Source: Microstegium vimineum
Taxonomy: Eukaryota > Streptophyta > Magnoliopsida > Poales > Poaceae
Length of the DNA: 64,000 nt
Reading direction: 5' to 3'
Assembly (NCBI GenBank): GCA_022036555.1
Contig: CM039126.1
Span: forward strand, 31,767,925 to 31,831,924
The stretch's first letter is position 1, and the number at the start of each line of letters is the position of its first letter. This document shows, piece after piece, positions 20,791 through 31,661 of this stretch. The notes under the pieces were generated by a model. It had not been told where the DNA came from. It did no database searches and saw only the letters and a program-made list of their open reading frames with translations. The position numbers and the translations under genes are program-made.

Positions 20791-22030
20791 ATTTTGATGT
20801 TATGATCTATGTAAGTACCATACCCTCACAACTTTCTAATAAACTATGTGATCTACATTTGAATATATCCTATGTTTATTATGCAGGTGTATGGCAAAAT
20901 GGTGCCTAAAGAGGCGACAGAGCAATATAGACTTCTTGGACCCCCCCATATTTGTAAATGAGACAACATGCACCGCCTGTCTTCAAGATGACTATGTAGC
21001 AACAAGTTTGAAGATTGAATTTGAAAGCATGTTCAAATACAGAAAAACAACATACTTCTACCCTACAACTGCAAGTATGTGTTCTCAACCCTTATTTTAT
21101 TGTTTCTTTTCTTGATATGTCATTCAATAACATGGACTTTGTGATTGCAGCAACCATTTCATCCTCATAGATATCAATCTTCAAGAATCACATATCTAGG
21201 TGTGGGACTCAAAGAAAAATCCACTTTCTTTTATCGACCCCCTAGTTAAAGTGCTGAATAAGTAAGTGAACGCAATATCACAACACTTTCTAATCACATA
21301 GGAATATTGTAAGTCCTCGGCCTTCACACTTCATTTACATTGTCACATAGAATGAAGGGATTACCTGATTGGAAAAATGTCGGTAGCAAGATACAAAAGA
21401 AATGGAGAGCCCTATTCAGTGTGAAGTATATAGAGGATCTCAAGACCCTGGATCAACCAATGGGGAACAATGAATGTGGGTTCTATGTGATTTGGTTGCT
21501 AGAAATGTGATGGTTTATGACAAAACATGACAAATCGCGTGTCATAAGCCATGCGCTTTATTCCATGGTTTGTGACGTTTATCAGTTCATAGAATGTCAG
21601 AGAAGCACTTCTCTGAAAGTTCATAGAATGTCAGAGAAGCACTTCTCTGACATTCTATGAACTGATAAACGTCACAAACCATAGAATAAGGCGCATGGTT
21701 TATGACACGTGTTTTGTCATAAACCATCACATTTCTTGTAGTGATCTTTGGCGCAAAAACATAAATAAGAGATGAAATGGTACGTATGCGTCCCATTTCT
21801 ATTGTTTTGTCTTACATTTGTTCATCTCAATATCATCTTGCTTCAATTACAACGCAAAACAAACAATCAAACTAGTTGCTAGATTTTGAGATGAGAGGAA
21901 TTCAAGAGGAGGTAGCAAAGTTTGTGATGGACGAGATATTGACCAAGAAAGAATCATTCTCCATTGTGAAGACTAAGAAGTTCAAGGCGTAGTACAGAAG
22001 AGACCGCATCAATAGGCTATTGTAATACGA
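20791..22030 (+). pseudogene. ULP1-like C48 cysteine protease domain
   Basis: Exon-like pieces read VYGKMVPKEATEQYRLLGPP (20885-20945), then NHFILIDINLQES (near 21150-21190), the HW(I/L)L catalytic-His region of C48 peptidases with His preserved. WDSKKNPLSFIDPL follows, and then QPMGNNECGFYVIW at 21455-21500, the catalytic-Cys box QPGxxxCGxYV. Introns with GT..AG ends separate the pieces. A C-terminal piece continues after a MITE insertion: EEVAKFVMDEILTKKESF at about 21905-21960. These proteases are SUMO-protease relatives carried by many plant CACTA and Mutator-like elements. Stops and frame breaks mean it is dead. Confidence 0.65.
21501..21742. mobile_element. CACTA-type foldback MITE
   Basis: The right end is TTTCTTGTAGTG. 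The two halves are inverted complements (AGAAATGTGATGGTTTATGAC ... GTCATAAACCATCACATTTCT), giving a hairpin over nearly the whole 242 bp. The left copy lacks the terminal CACTACA. A 34-bp unit with GTTCATAGAATGTCAGAGAAGC is repeated in tandem at the hairpin centre. It interrupts the ULP1 gene just after the CGFYVIW motif. Confidence 0.7.
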
Positions 22031-23405
22031 CTCTTAATTCGATTTTTAAGATTTTTTAGAACTTTTGTAATATAAATGTTGATGTGTTTGTATTGTCGTT
22101 TATCCGCAGTCATCTTCACATCAATATGAAATTGTTCAATAGCATACACCTCCACCTCCACCTTTATGGCCTTACATTAAAGTCCCCGCGTGGTCCCTCA
22201 AAGCCGACATGTATCCGGGAGTAACGTAGCTGTTGATCAGAGAAACAGCCAACCATTCATGAATACTCGTACTAGTAGCAGTACTCCATTTGCATACAGT
22301 ACTGACTTAGCTGCCCGGTCCCTCAATTTCCTCTCATGTAATCCAACCATCCTTTAATGCGTAGAGGCCCTTAACTATGCTTGCCGGCAGATCTATGCAA
22401 ATATTGAAATATTGGAAAATTATTCTTCTTTGCAATAGTACAGTACTCCCTAGAACCTCCTGAAACCCTACTAGTTAAGGAGCCATAGCTGGACCTCCCT
22501 CCATGTCATACCTCTTTCGTGGTTGCCATTCAATGCACTGAACTTGGCTTCAATGAAGCCCCGTCGATCTAGCATGAAATATGTGTCCTTTCCAATAATA
22601 GTTGAATTCTCATTTTTTAGAGTTAAAAAACACTTTCAGTTTACTGAATCAGTCTAAAAAACAGCTTATGTTTATGATACTAGCCAAATAAGTATCTTTT
22701 AGAATAATTATTTATTTATAATATATCTGTTGGTGCTATAAATATTAATATTTTTTTTTGTAATCTAGCTTAGTAAAACTTAAAGAAATTTGGAGTCAGT
22801 TCAGAAATATAGAATATATTGTATTCTTTTTTAGACCGGATGGGGGTGTGTGTGTCAGTGTGTGTGTTATATTTTCTGAATTGCATGTAACATATATACT
22901 ACTTTTGGTCTTAAAATGATCAAATTTTATGGAATTATAATTAACCTTTCGAGCACAATTATATTTTGTGGCAATATGAAAATATTTTAGATTGGCACCT
23001 TCGCTTGGTATCTAATCCATCAAATTTAAGTTGAAAAACAGAAGTACGCACTTCTACCAGTTATTCCAAATTTGATTCAAACCTTCAATAATTTAGAGCT
23101 CTTGTCAGAATTTTTTTTAAAAAAAATAGAAAAAGGTTTTCCGCTCGAGTATATGACATCTGTTCAGGATAATGAATGGAACCGGTAGCGCTACCACGTG
23201 GGTTGAAATGGAAGTCTGTAAATCCGAAATATCAGAATGTGTATCATATCCGTGTTTTGTAGATACTAAATGGATATATCAGAATTCGTTTTTTAGTGAT
23301 TCTCTCTAATTGATTTCAAATCCATATTCGACAACCTATCATTTTGTTAAATATTATCAATTATAATTTAGTTCATTCTGTATTGGAAATTATTAGAATT
23401 CTATT
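22031..23405. other. AT-rich spacer
   Basis: No gene or bounded element is seen. There is a short (GT)n stretch at about 22846-22868. The sequence includes purine-rich and poly-A runs. Confidence 0.4.
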
Positions 23406-23414
23406 TTGATTTTA

Positions 23415-24376
23415 AAGTTAAATGCACTGCAGGTCCATTAACTTTTGGTGTGGTACTATTGAGATCCATAAATTTTTAAATTAGATTTTTAGGTCCATTA
23501 GCTTTTGGCAGTGCGTTATCCAGATCCATTAACTTTTAAACTGCATTTTTAGTCCATTAACTTTTCATGGTGTGTCATCTAGGTCCATCAACTTTCACAT
23601 TGTAGTTTTGGATCCCTAAATTTTTTAACTAGTTCAGGTCCATTAGATTTTTTCCCTTTTAGAATTTTTTGCGTTCCTCTTATGGTTTATTTAATAATTA
23701 TTAGCTTATCTCATGTGGACTCATTTTCTTGTTCCCTTTTTATCTTTTATTGTTTTTGTGTTCTCCTTATATTTTATTTTCTAAAATATGAAAAAAAATA
23801 AAAATAGTTGTAGCAAAATAAATTAGAAGAAAAATTGAAATATAAAATAAATAATAATATGCTATGAATACATATAAATAAATAAATTAATTAAATTGAA
23901 AAATAAGTTAATAAAGATTATTCAACACATAAGGAGAAAACAAAAACTTTAGAAAGGAAAAAACCTACTAAATAAAAAATAACAATAAAAGGCTAATGTG
24001 TGAAAAAGAAAATGAAATATAATATAGAACCATGCGTAGGAAAGAAAATAGTAAAATATATAATGTATTTTACGTATTTCTATTCCATGATGACCGCTTA
24101 TTTGGCGTGCCATGGCAGATCTATTCGCTAATTAAAGGGGTAGAAATCTACGGTGAACTAGGTAAAAGGTTTGGAGACCCAAAAATGCAATTTGAAAGTT
24201 GATGGACCTACACGACATACTACCAAAAGTTAATGAACCTAAAAATACAGTTTGAAAGTTGATAGACCTGGACGACACGTACCCAAAAGTAAATTAACCT
24301 AAAAATGCAATGTGAAAATTGATGGACCTAGATTACATACCACCAAAAGTTAATGGACCTATGGTGCATTTAACTC
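23415..24376. mobile_element. Mutator-like MITE with 9-bp target duplication
   Basis: The terminal inverted repeats are (A/G)AGTTAAATGCA, extending inward as long inverted copies of the 'GGTCCATTAACTTTTGGTG' unit. They are bounded by a perfect direct repeat TTGATTTTA at 23406-23414 and 24377-24385. A 9-bp duplication and long TIRs are hallmarks of Mutator-like elements. The interior is AT-rich and non-coding. Within each arm the GTCCATTAACTTT unit recurs several times. Confidence 0.85.
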
Positions 24377-24706
24377 TTGATTTTATTCAGTTTGGTTATC
24401 AATGAACTTATTAATAAAATTATATTCATGTTTATTGAATTTAAATATATGAACTTTGAATTGAATTGGGTAAATATCTAAATAGAATTTTGAATTCAAT
24501 AAAACCATTTTGCATTTAAATTAGAATATAATAAAAAGTGTTATTTAGATCCAATTGTATGCGAATTTGGTATGTTTTTCATCCCTAGCTACCACATGAT
24601 TAACCAACCGTGAGCACATAATACTATACATCCCAACTTTCAACGGTACAAGAAAGCCATTAGTAACATGATCTGATTTGATTCTCTCTAGAAGTATTAC
24701 TCAATA

Positions 24707-25189
24707 CTCCCTCCATCCTAGAAAAAAGAAATTCTAGCACAATGTTATATTTTAGTGTACTTTAAGTTTGACCAATTCTAAATAAAAAATGTATCAAAAT
24801 TTGTGATATCAAATAAATATCATTAGTTTAATTACAAAATTATTTTCATAATAAATTGATTTGAAGTCATAAATATGATTATAACTACAAAATTAGTCTA
24901 ACATTAACCATTTTAACTGACACGCAACACACAGTTATAATTTTTTTTTTGGAATAAAGGAATATTCCTTGCGTTTAGGAAAGAATGCAATTATAGTATA
25001 GTACCATGTTTTAGTATCTTAAATTTGACCAGTTATTAATAAAAAGTATTAATATTTATAATATCAAATAAATACTGTTAGATTAATTCTGAAATGTATT
25101 ATCACAATTAGTTGATTTGGAATTATAAATGAAAATCTCTAAGAGGCGGGCCACCGATATTCGTTATATTCTTTGGTGGACAGAGGTAG
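24707..25189. mobile_element. Stowaway-like (Tc1/mariner) MITE
   Basis: CTCCCTCCATCC at the left and GGACAGAGGTAG at the right form imperfect terminal inverted repeats, each flanked by TA. The interior repeats the AGTTTGACCA ... ATATCAAATAAATA block twice (24765 and 25025), as if two copies were joined. Non-coding. Confidence 0.65.
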
Positions 25190-25316
25190 TACTATATTAG
25201 TATATATATGAACACGTAGGGCATGTTTAGATCCCAAGGTGTAAAGATTTTGGGTGTCACATCGGATGTTACATCGATTGTCATTTAGGGTATATGGATA
25301 CTAATAAAAAAATAAA

Positions 25317-26214
25317 GAGTAGAGTGCACCAGCGGTTCCTAAACTTGCGCTGTTGCGTCATCTCAGTCTCTAAACTCACAAATTGACTGTTTGGGTCATC
25401 AAACTTATTCATTTGTGTAATTCCAGTCCCTAAACTTATTCGGCTGTGTCATCTTGATCCCTAAACTTGCAAATCAACTGTATTCGTACTCAAAATTATT
25501 CGGTTGTGTCATTTCAGTACCTAAACTTGTTCTTGAGTCTCATTTGAGCGCAAACATGATGATCTAAAAATTTGATATAAAAAATAGTTCATAACTTATT
25601 TATATGAACTTGAATGAAGATAAACTTTATATCAAAATTTTAGCCCTTGACACGATCTACAACTTTGAGTTAAAAGTTTTAAATTAAACCAATTTAGGGT
25701 CTGAAACTATTATTGTAAGTTTATATATTTTGAATTTTAAAATTCAAAATTATTAAATAATCTTGGATATTGAAATGGCCTATATGAAAGTTAAATTTCT
25801 CAATATGATCTACCAGTTTGTAGTTAAAAAGTTTTTTATTTAAAGTTGTTTATTATTCTATATTTAATTTAAATGTTTATAGATTTTGAAAACATTTTAA
25901 TTAGGTCATTTCAATACTGTAAAAAGTTTAACTTAAAAAATTTCAACTACAAAGTTTTGTTTTCATTCGAGTTTATATGAGAAACTTATGAATTGTTTTT
26001 TATATCAAATTTTTAGATTGTCCTTTTTGGACTAAAATGAGACTCAAAACAAGTTTAGGAGTATGGATGACAAAACTAAATAAGTTTGAGAACCTAAATG
26101 GTACATTTGTAAGTTTAGGGACTCGGATTTGATGACCTAAATGGTGGATTTGCATGTTTAGAGACTAAGATGTTAGAGCAGCGTAAGTTTAGGGACTGTT
26201 AGTGCACTTTACTC
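25317..26214. mobile_element. MULE-like MITE with long inverted repeats
   Basis: GAGTAGAGTGCACC at the left and AGTGCACTTTACTC at the right are inverted. The inverted similarity continues inward for some 300 bp per arm (CCCTAAACTT units, then AATTTGATATAAAAAA). The flanks are A-rich, so the target duplication is ambiguous. It sits inside the MITE at 25219-28235. Confidence 0.65.
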
Positions 26215-26372
26215 AAAAAATTTTATAGAATCCGTCTATTAACCATTAGAAGAATTTATTAAGTATAGTTAATCTATCATTAGCACATGTGTTACTGTAA
26301 CAATTTATGTCTAATCATAGACTAATTAGGGTTAAAAGATTCGTCTCACAAAATACATATAAATTGTGCAAT

Positions 26373-28136
26373 TGAAAGCATCTAGACCCCTAGAGGTTTT
26401 GATGATTAATGATAATGCATGATTATTATGACTAACGTGTGTTTTGTAGAGGCAATTTGAGTTAAGTCATAGTAATAGTGATTGATTGCACAACCAACGG
26501 TTTTCATGCCCCTAGTAATGGATATCATTTTGATTTCAGTGGTTATGGACTATCTAGTTCTAAGTGTCGATTGGAGTTGAGAGACACTTAGAGTACATTA
26601 GGGCTTTGTTTTTCTTTAACCGTACTATTAAGACGAGGTATGAATGGGTAGCTTAACTTAGGTGAGTCAAATCTTTTAGGTGTGTTGCACACTTATGAAA
26701 CTTAGCCCTAAGTAGTATAAGGTTGCGCCTAAGATCAGTTGAAACAACTTTTGTTCTAGACGAAATTTGATTCAAAGTTGTTTGTGGTGTTTTTCAATGT
26801 ACCGAACGTTGGTGCACCTGACACCGAACGCATCCGATCAGTGCAAGGTGGCTAGGGTATGCTACTAAACGCACCCCCAAGAGTCACTGGACGCGATGGT
26901 GAACCCAACTTGCTCTGCTTATAGCACTAGATAGTGCACCGGACGCTCCTATGTGCGGCGTTCGGTCATTTCAAGAGACGATTTCAGTGGACCGGAAGCG
27001 TCCAGCCAACACACAGAGGGTTTCTAGAGAGATGTGATCCTAACCGGATATTCACTAGATGCTCGGGAGCGTCCGGTCAGTGTGGTGACACGGGCAAAAT
27101 CTAGCCGTTAGGCAGGACCAGTCGCGTCTAGTTGACCAGATAGACTGCATCCGGTCGCCACTTAAACAATAGACTTTGAAGTGGGGGGTATTTGTACTTC
27201 TCCAATGGATTTTAAATATTACCTTTGCTCATTTGATTAGCTAAACAACACCTTGAGAGTTCAAGGGAGAGCAAGGGGCCTAGTGTGGATTTAAGCTTTG
27301 TTAATCCGGAGATTAGACACCTCATTAGTGACTAGAGAGTACACTACACCACAACACCAGAATTCGCGTCGGTTGGTTTGATGCTAAAAGCGACTACAGT
27401 GATGGGCTAACGTTAAAGATGAGTACCTATAGCGTCAGACAATAAATCGGTAAACAAGAATTTTAGCGTCAGATCGTCTCTAACTCACCTTTAGCGTCAG
27501 AATACCCATCGATAAGAATTATTTTTAGCGTAAGATATCTGACGGTGATTTGGTGTTGTGGTGTAGTTGTGTAGTGGTAGCAAGTGTGCATCTACCCATC
27601 TCATGAGGCTTGAGTGGGTCAAGTGAGAGTTTGTACTTATTACTCTTGGTGATTGACAACACCTAGAAGGATTGGTGCCGTTGAAGAGCTTGTTGATTAC
27701 CTGGAGAGCTTGTGGATGATCTAAACCAATTTGTGATCTCGGTTGTGGACGATTCACCGATGCAAAGTGGCAAAGAATTCATCTGAAGAGAGTACTTGAT
27801 CCTTGCACGGACCAAGGGCTAGCTTTACCCTTGCACGGACGCTCCAACAAGGACTAGGGGTAGTATCGACTCCTCAACACCTCGGCAAAAATGTTATCTT
27901 GTCATTCCTTCCTTGCTTTACTTCTTACAATTTCCTTTGAGCATTTCAATTTTCGCATTATCTTACTTAGAGTTGAATGGCTAGCATAATGAAACTAGGT
28001 TTCTAAACTTTGTGTGGTAGATCACTAGAACATATATCTAGGCAAAGGGGTGATTGGCTTTTAGAACTAGGACTTATTCTTATTTTAGAATTTAGAAAAC
28101 CCTAATTCATTCTTCCTCTTGGACATTGATTTTTTA
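26373..28136 (+). mobile_element. Solo LTR of a Sirevirus-like copia element
   Basis: The sequence begins TGAAAGCATCTAGACCCCTA and ends CCTCTTGGACATTGATTTTT+A, a decayed form of the CCTCTTGGGCATCTTGATCC..TTTCA end carried by the intact Sirevirus LTRs in this window. Flanks GCAAT (26368-26372) and GTAAT (28137-28141) fit a 5-bp duplication with one change. No internal coding or second LTR is present, so this is a recombination-derived solo LTR. Degenerate GGACGC-type motifs lie at about 26800-27150. Confidence 0.65.
27342..27568. mobile_element. Small MITE with CTACACCACAACACCA termini
   Basis: CTACACCACAACACCA at 27344-27359 and TGGTGTTGTGGTGTAG at 27551-27566 are perfect inverted repeats. 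The interior repeats TTAGCGTCAGA four times. The left end reads CACTAC, which suggests a CACTA relative. It is nested in the solo LTR. Confidence 0.75.
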
Positions 28137-28235
28137 GTAATTATTTATTTTTTATCTATATTTAATAATTTATACATGTATCTAAATATGTGTATGTTTG
28201 GGCGTAAAGTTTTTAGATGAAACCTAAAGATAGCC

Positions 28236-28966
28236 TTAGTTTGTAGAGTCTCACTACATGGTGACTGGTCTCTGATCACTGGGTGTGTGAGCCGCAATGC
28301 AGAGCAGCTTCTGCCACGAGAAATTCAAGTCCTGACATGAGTATATAATTGTTGTCCTGCGCAACGGCAATTCTGTTTCGTGACCGGCATGAACACAGGA
28401 TGCCTTCTTTGTCGTCTGGCTGTTGTTTTCTTCTCGGCCTGACATGTTATCAACGATCGGTGGCAGTAGTACTGCACAAGCTGCGGCAGTGCATGCACGC
28501 AGTACAACATTGCAGTATACCCATCTCGTGCAAGCTGCGAAACCCTGCAACTACTCTCTCTGCACGTGCTACCCCTGTGTCTCTCGCTGATCAAGTGAAG
28601 TGATTCTTACAGGCAATATGCATATCACGCGTGAGAAGAAATGATAAGCTTCGCTTGCATTTTTGGTAGTTGATGAGAGTTTAATGTGGGTGTATAAATA
28701 TTCAGTCATCACGAAGGCATGAGACACAAAAACCGCCGGGTTATGGTCAACTAATACAGGGATGCAATTTAAATCGAATGCATATGTGGTATGTAGTAGT
28801 TTTTTTTAAAAAAAGGGGGCATATATGGATATATCACATTTTATGCATTTATTTATTTGTTGAAAGGTACCATTAATTCTAAATATAAGTCCATATATTT
28901 TTCTCTAATTGCAGAATATATATGAATCGATGATGATTCCTTTTCAATACTTAAATGCACAATAAT

Positions 28967-28970
<4 letters not shown>
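28236..28970. other. Spacer, no recognised feature
   Basis: The more GC-balanced part at 28250-28610 has open frames on both strands but none shows a recognisable domain. The remainder is AT-rich. Confidence 0.35.

Positions 28971-29032
<62 letters not shown>
28971..29032. repeat. (TA)n microsatellite
   Basis: About 31 uninterrupted TA units are directly visible. Confidence 0.95.
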
Positions 29033-29033
<1 letters not shown>

Positions 29034-29044
29034 CCATCTATGAT

Positions 29045-29252
29045 ATACCTATTTGGATAGAAGGACTGCCTACTATCTAGCTAAAAATTAATCTAAATTA
29101 GATCTAAACTAGTGCATCTAAATGGGACGGCTACTAAATTAGCCAATTTTTTAGACAAGTTTTTTCTACTAGTTATCTAGCTAGCCAGTCATAGCTAATT
29201 TAGACTATTTTTTAGCCTATTTAGTAACTAGCCATGTGTATCAAACATGCCA
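29045..29252. mobile_element. Probable small MITE, degenerate
   Basis: TATTTGGATAGAAGG ... CTAGCTAAAAATTAATCTAAATTAG at the left is partly inverted relative to CTAATTTAGACTATTTTTTAGCC ... TATCAAACATGCC at the right. This resembles the grass GGCATGTTTGGATAC-type MITEs. The ends are imperfect. Confidence 0.4.
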
Positions 29253-29923
29253 ATAGTTACACTACTCACACCCATCTTAACTGATGAACACTATTGCATT
29301 CATTCTGTTCATAGTTTACAAAATGCCCACATGGTTTGCAATATGATTTAGCAACGGCCACGAAAGTAAAAGTGAAGGCACTAAGTTGAAAAAAACAGAG
29401 TACTCACCTCTGTTTCTCTACAGTATGTATGTTGGTAGCCTCGGGAAAAGGCATGGTTCCACCTGTTCGCCCATTGCTTGGTATAGTATCAAGCGTAGTT
29501 GTTGCAATGTTGAATTTCATAATAACTCCATTATAATTAGTACCACAGAGGAGACTTTTTTTGTCATATACCCTCTAAGCTATTGGCACTCTAAGCTAGC
29601 ACTCCATAACCATTTATGGTGTATCTGTATCTGATCTGTGCTGGATCACTAGTTTCCTGCATTACTCTAAGTTAGCACCGCATAACATTTATTCTACAAG
29701 CTAATCAAGATCATTTGCTTCGATCGACTGGTGTCGGACTGGGTTGACAGGATTGCTGCACGCTTATCTTTCTCATCTTTCATATGCTACTATTTTTATT
29801 TTATAAAATGTAATAGTAATAAGAGAAATGTGTGTCTGAAGACTGAAACTGCCTTTATATCTCAAGCTATGTATCCCTTACCAATGGCTAATTGACGATA
29901 TTGTTGTAGTTGTGATATGCACC
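29253..29923. other. Spacer upstream of the RDR1-like fragment
   Basis: AT-rich. No domain is recognised in the frame at 29386-29634. It could contain the former promoter of the RDR1-like gene. Confidence 0.3.
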
Positions 29924-30090
29924 ATGATTGGCAAAACTATTCAGGTCCAAGGATTTGCTCTAACTAACAGTGCCGAGTCTGTCAAAGATTTTTTGGAGCC
30001 AATTGCTGGTGCTGGAACCATCTATGCTCTCAAGCTTAGGCATCCAAAGAACATCTCTACCAACTCAAGGGCGTTTGCTAGGAAAGTGCT
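29924..30090 (+). pseudogene. RNA-dependent RNA polymerase 1-like N-terminal fragment
   Basis: Starting at an ATG at 29924, the frame reads GKTIQVQGFALTNSAESV, then a segment with KDFLEPIAGAGTIYALKL and NSRAFA. This matches the N-terminal RRM-like region of plant RDR1 proteins, which begin MGKTIQVxGF and contain FLExxxGxGTVYALK. RDR1 makes double-stranded RNA for silencing of viral and endogenous transcripts. Only about 50 residues are recognisable; after SRAFARK the expected IVQF continuation is missing and no later exons (such as the catalytic DLDGD box) were found in the window. It may be a gene fragment captured by a transposon or the stub of a deleted gene. Confidence 0.55.
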
Positions 30091-30672
30091 TCATTTTAGC
30101 AGATTTTTTTGTATATTTGTTGAAAATTCTCAGTATACCCATCCAATCAGTGATCCACCAATAGCCAGTTACCAATTTTTCAAATTATCTATGAATTATT
30201 ATTTCATATTATCTTATAAAGTTGTTGGAACTTTTGTTATTTGTTTGTATGACGAATAATGAAGTACACACATGTCAACCAAGGGTAAAGTGATAAAACA
30301 CAGCTCTGGAGCTCAAAGTAGCACAATAGCGGAACTAGCTCCAATTGGATTTCTAGAGTGGAGTTGCTCTGTCTGGAGTTGGAGCCATATCAAACAAGTC
30401 TTATAAGTCATTCTAGCTTTTCATAGGACATAACTTTTAATATGTACATAGACATAATGTATAGCTAGATGTATAGCAAAAACTATATATTTAGAAAAGA
30501 AAAATGACTTATAATTATTTGATACTAAGGGAGCACATATTTGGCTAATGTGAATGTTGTGTTATGGACCAAATTATTTTATAATTTTTTATGCTAAAAC
30601 TAGGGTTCAAATAAATATCTTTTCAATCTGAGTTCAAAACTGCAAATGAAACATTCCATTAGGTCAAAACAA
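30091..30672. other. Spacer, no recognised feature
   Basis: AT-rich sequence following the RDR1-like fragment. The open frame continuing to 30259 shows only hydrophobic low-similarity residues and is probably intronic. Confidence 0.3.
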
Positions 30673-30740
30673 ACAAGAAAATTGGTGTTATCCTCAAATT
30701 GGATTTTAAAAAAGACGTATGATAAAGTGAATTGGCCAGG
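30673..30740 (+). pseudogene. LINE (L1-type) reverse transcriptase scrap
   Basis: The sequence reads KKIGVILKLDFKK and then, after a one-base frame change, YDKVNW. This is the well-known GVxLKLDFxKAYDKVNW motif of plant non-LTR retrotransposon RTs (RT block with the first catalytic Asp). Only about 22 residues survive. Confidence 0.55.
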
Positions 30741-31406
30741 ACTTTCCCATTCCATCTGAGGTTCTTAAGAGGCTTCAATGGAAAATGACATAATTGAATC
30801 AGAATGGAATCATATATGTGTTAAAACCAGCAATAAAATAGGTCCTTTACAGAAATATATTTTATGCTTTGTGGAGATTTGTAATCTTGGAGTTGCAGAT
30901 ATTGCTTGTCTTTTCTCTATTTTCTCACAAGTTGGGTTTTTTTCTCTTTGTCATGCGCTAAAGCTTTCCTGCATATCTTTCCTCATTTAGGAACACAAAA
31001 AGCTAGATACATATATAGTGGTCCAGAAACATGAAAGCACTCGATTGTGCACATATGAAAAGATACACGACATGCACAAAAAGACAAGCATAAGTGGACA
31101 CCTCATAACTTTATATCTTTTATCAATTTTATTAGTGCGTGCAAATATAATGCTTGCATTGTCTGTATGTTGCTAGCGCGCGCTTTGCAGTTTATTTTGC
31201 ACGCGCAGCTTTCCTTTTAAGACGTGGGCAACTGGAATGTTTTTGCACTCATGAACAAAAAGGTGCTAACATAGTGGCTCAAAATGATAGCCATACTATA
31301 TGGTACAGCAAAAGGAATAATGATCTGCTATGGTGTGCAACTGGACGCCATAAGCTAAATAGTCTGTGAGCCTTAAATGGATATCACTCATGTTTGCTGC
31401 TGCGAG
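30741..31406. other. Spacer, no recognised feature
   Basis: Open frames at 30778-30990 and 31154-31369 have no recognisable domain and unremarkable composition. Confidence 0.3.
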
Positions 31407-31449
31407 TCAGAAGTATTTAAATAGATCATGAACATGTAAGATATAGGAA

Positions 31450-31661
31450 ATTAATAAATTAAATCGAAGCAACACATCATCATGAGAAGCTTGCTGCTCA
31501 TCTATAGCATTTCGTGACAGGACCAAGCATGCTATATCTCCACTTGCTCTGTATGCATGGTCAGCTAAGACTTTTAATGCTGGAGCACTCTCATGCATCA
31601 GAAGCCGGCGGCATGTGTCACGCATGAAAACTCTGGCACGCACGTCACTGATTTTAAACAT
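31450..31661 (-). other. Candidate orphan exon, unknown protein
   Basis: A minus-strand frame reads SDVRARVFMRDTCRRLL, HESAPALKVLADHAYRASG and DIACLVLSRNAIDEQQASH. It has balanced, protein-like composition with amphipathic helical character, unlike neighbouring frames. A TTAAAATCAG acceptor-like sequence precedes it (plus position about 31648). No family is recognised. It may be an exon of a host gene or a captured fragment; coding is inferred from composition only. Confidence 0.35.

Larger units (their letters stand above)
25219..28235. mobile_element. hAT-like MITE split by two later insertions
   Basis: The left part (GGGCATGTTTAGATC..., 25219-25316), the middle part (26215-26372, containing AATCATAGACTAATTAGGG and AGATTCGTCTCAC) and the right part (28137-28235, TTTATCTATATTTAATA... 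to AGATAGCC) make up one common grass MITE when the insertions at 25317-26214 and 26373-28136 are ignored. The left and right ends are imperfect inverted copies. Confidence 0.6.
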
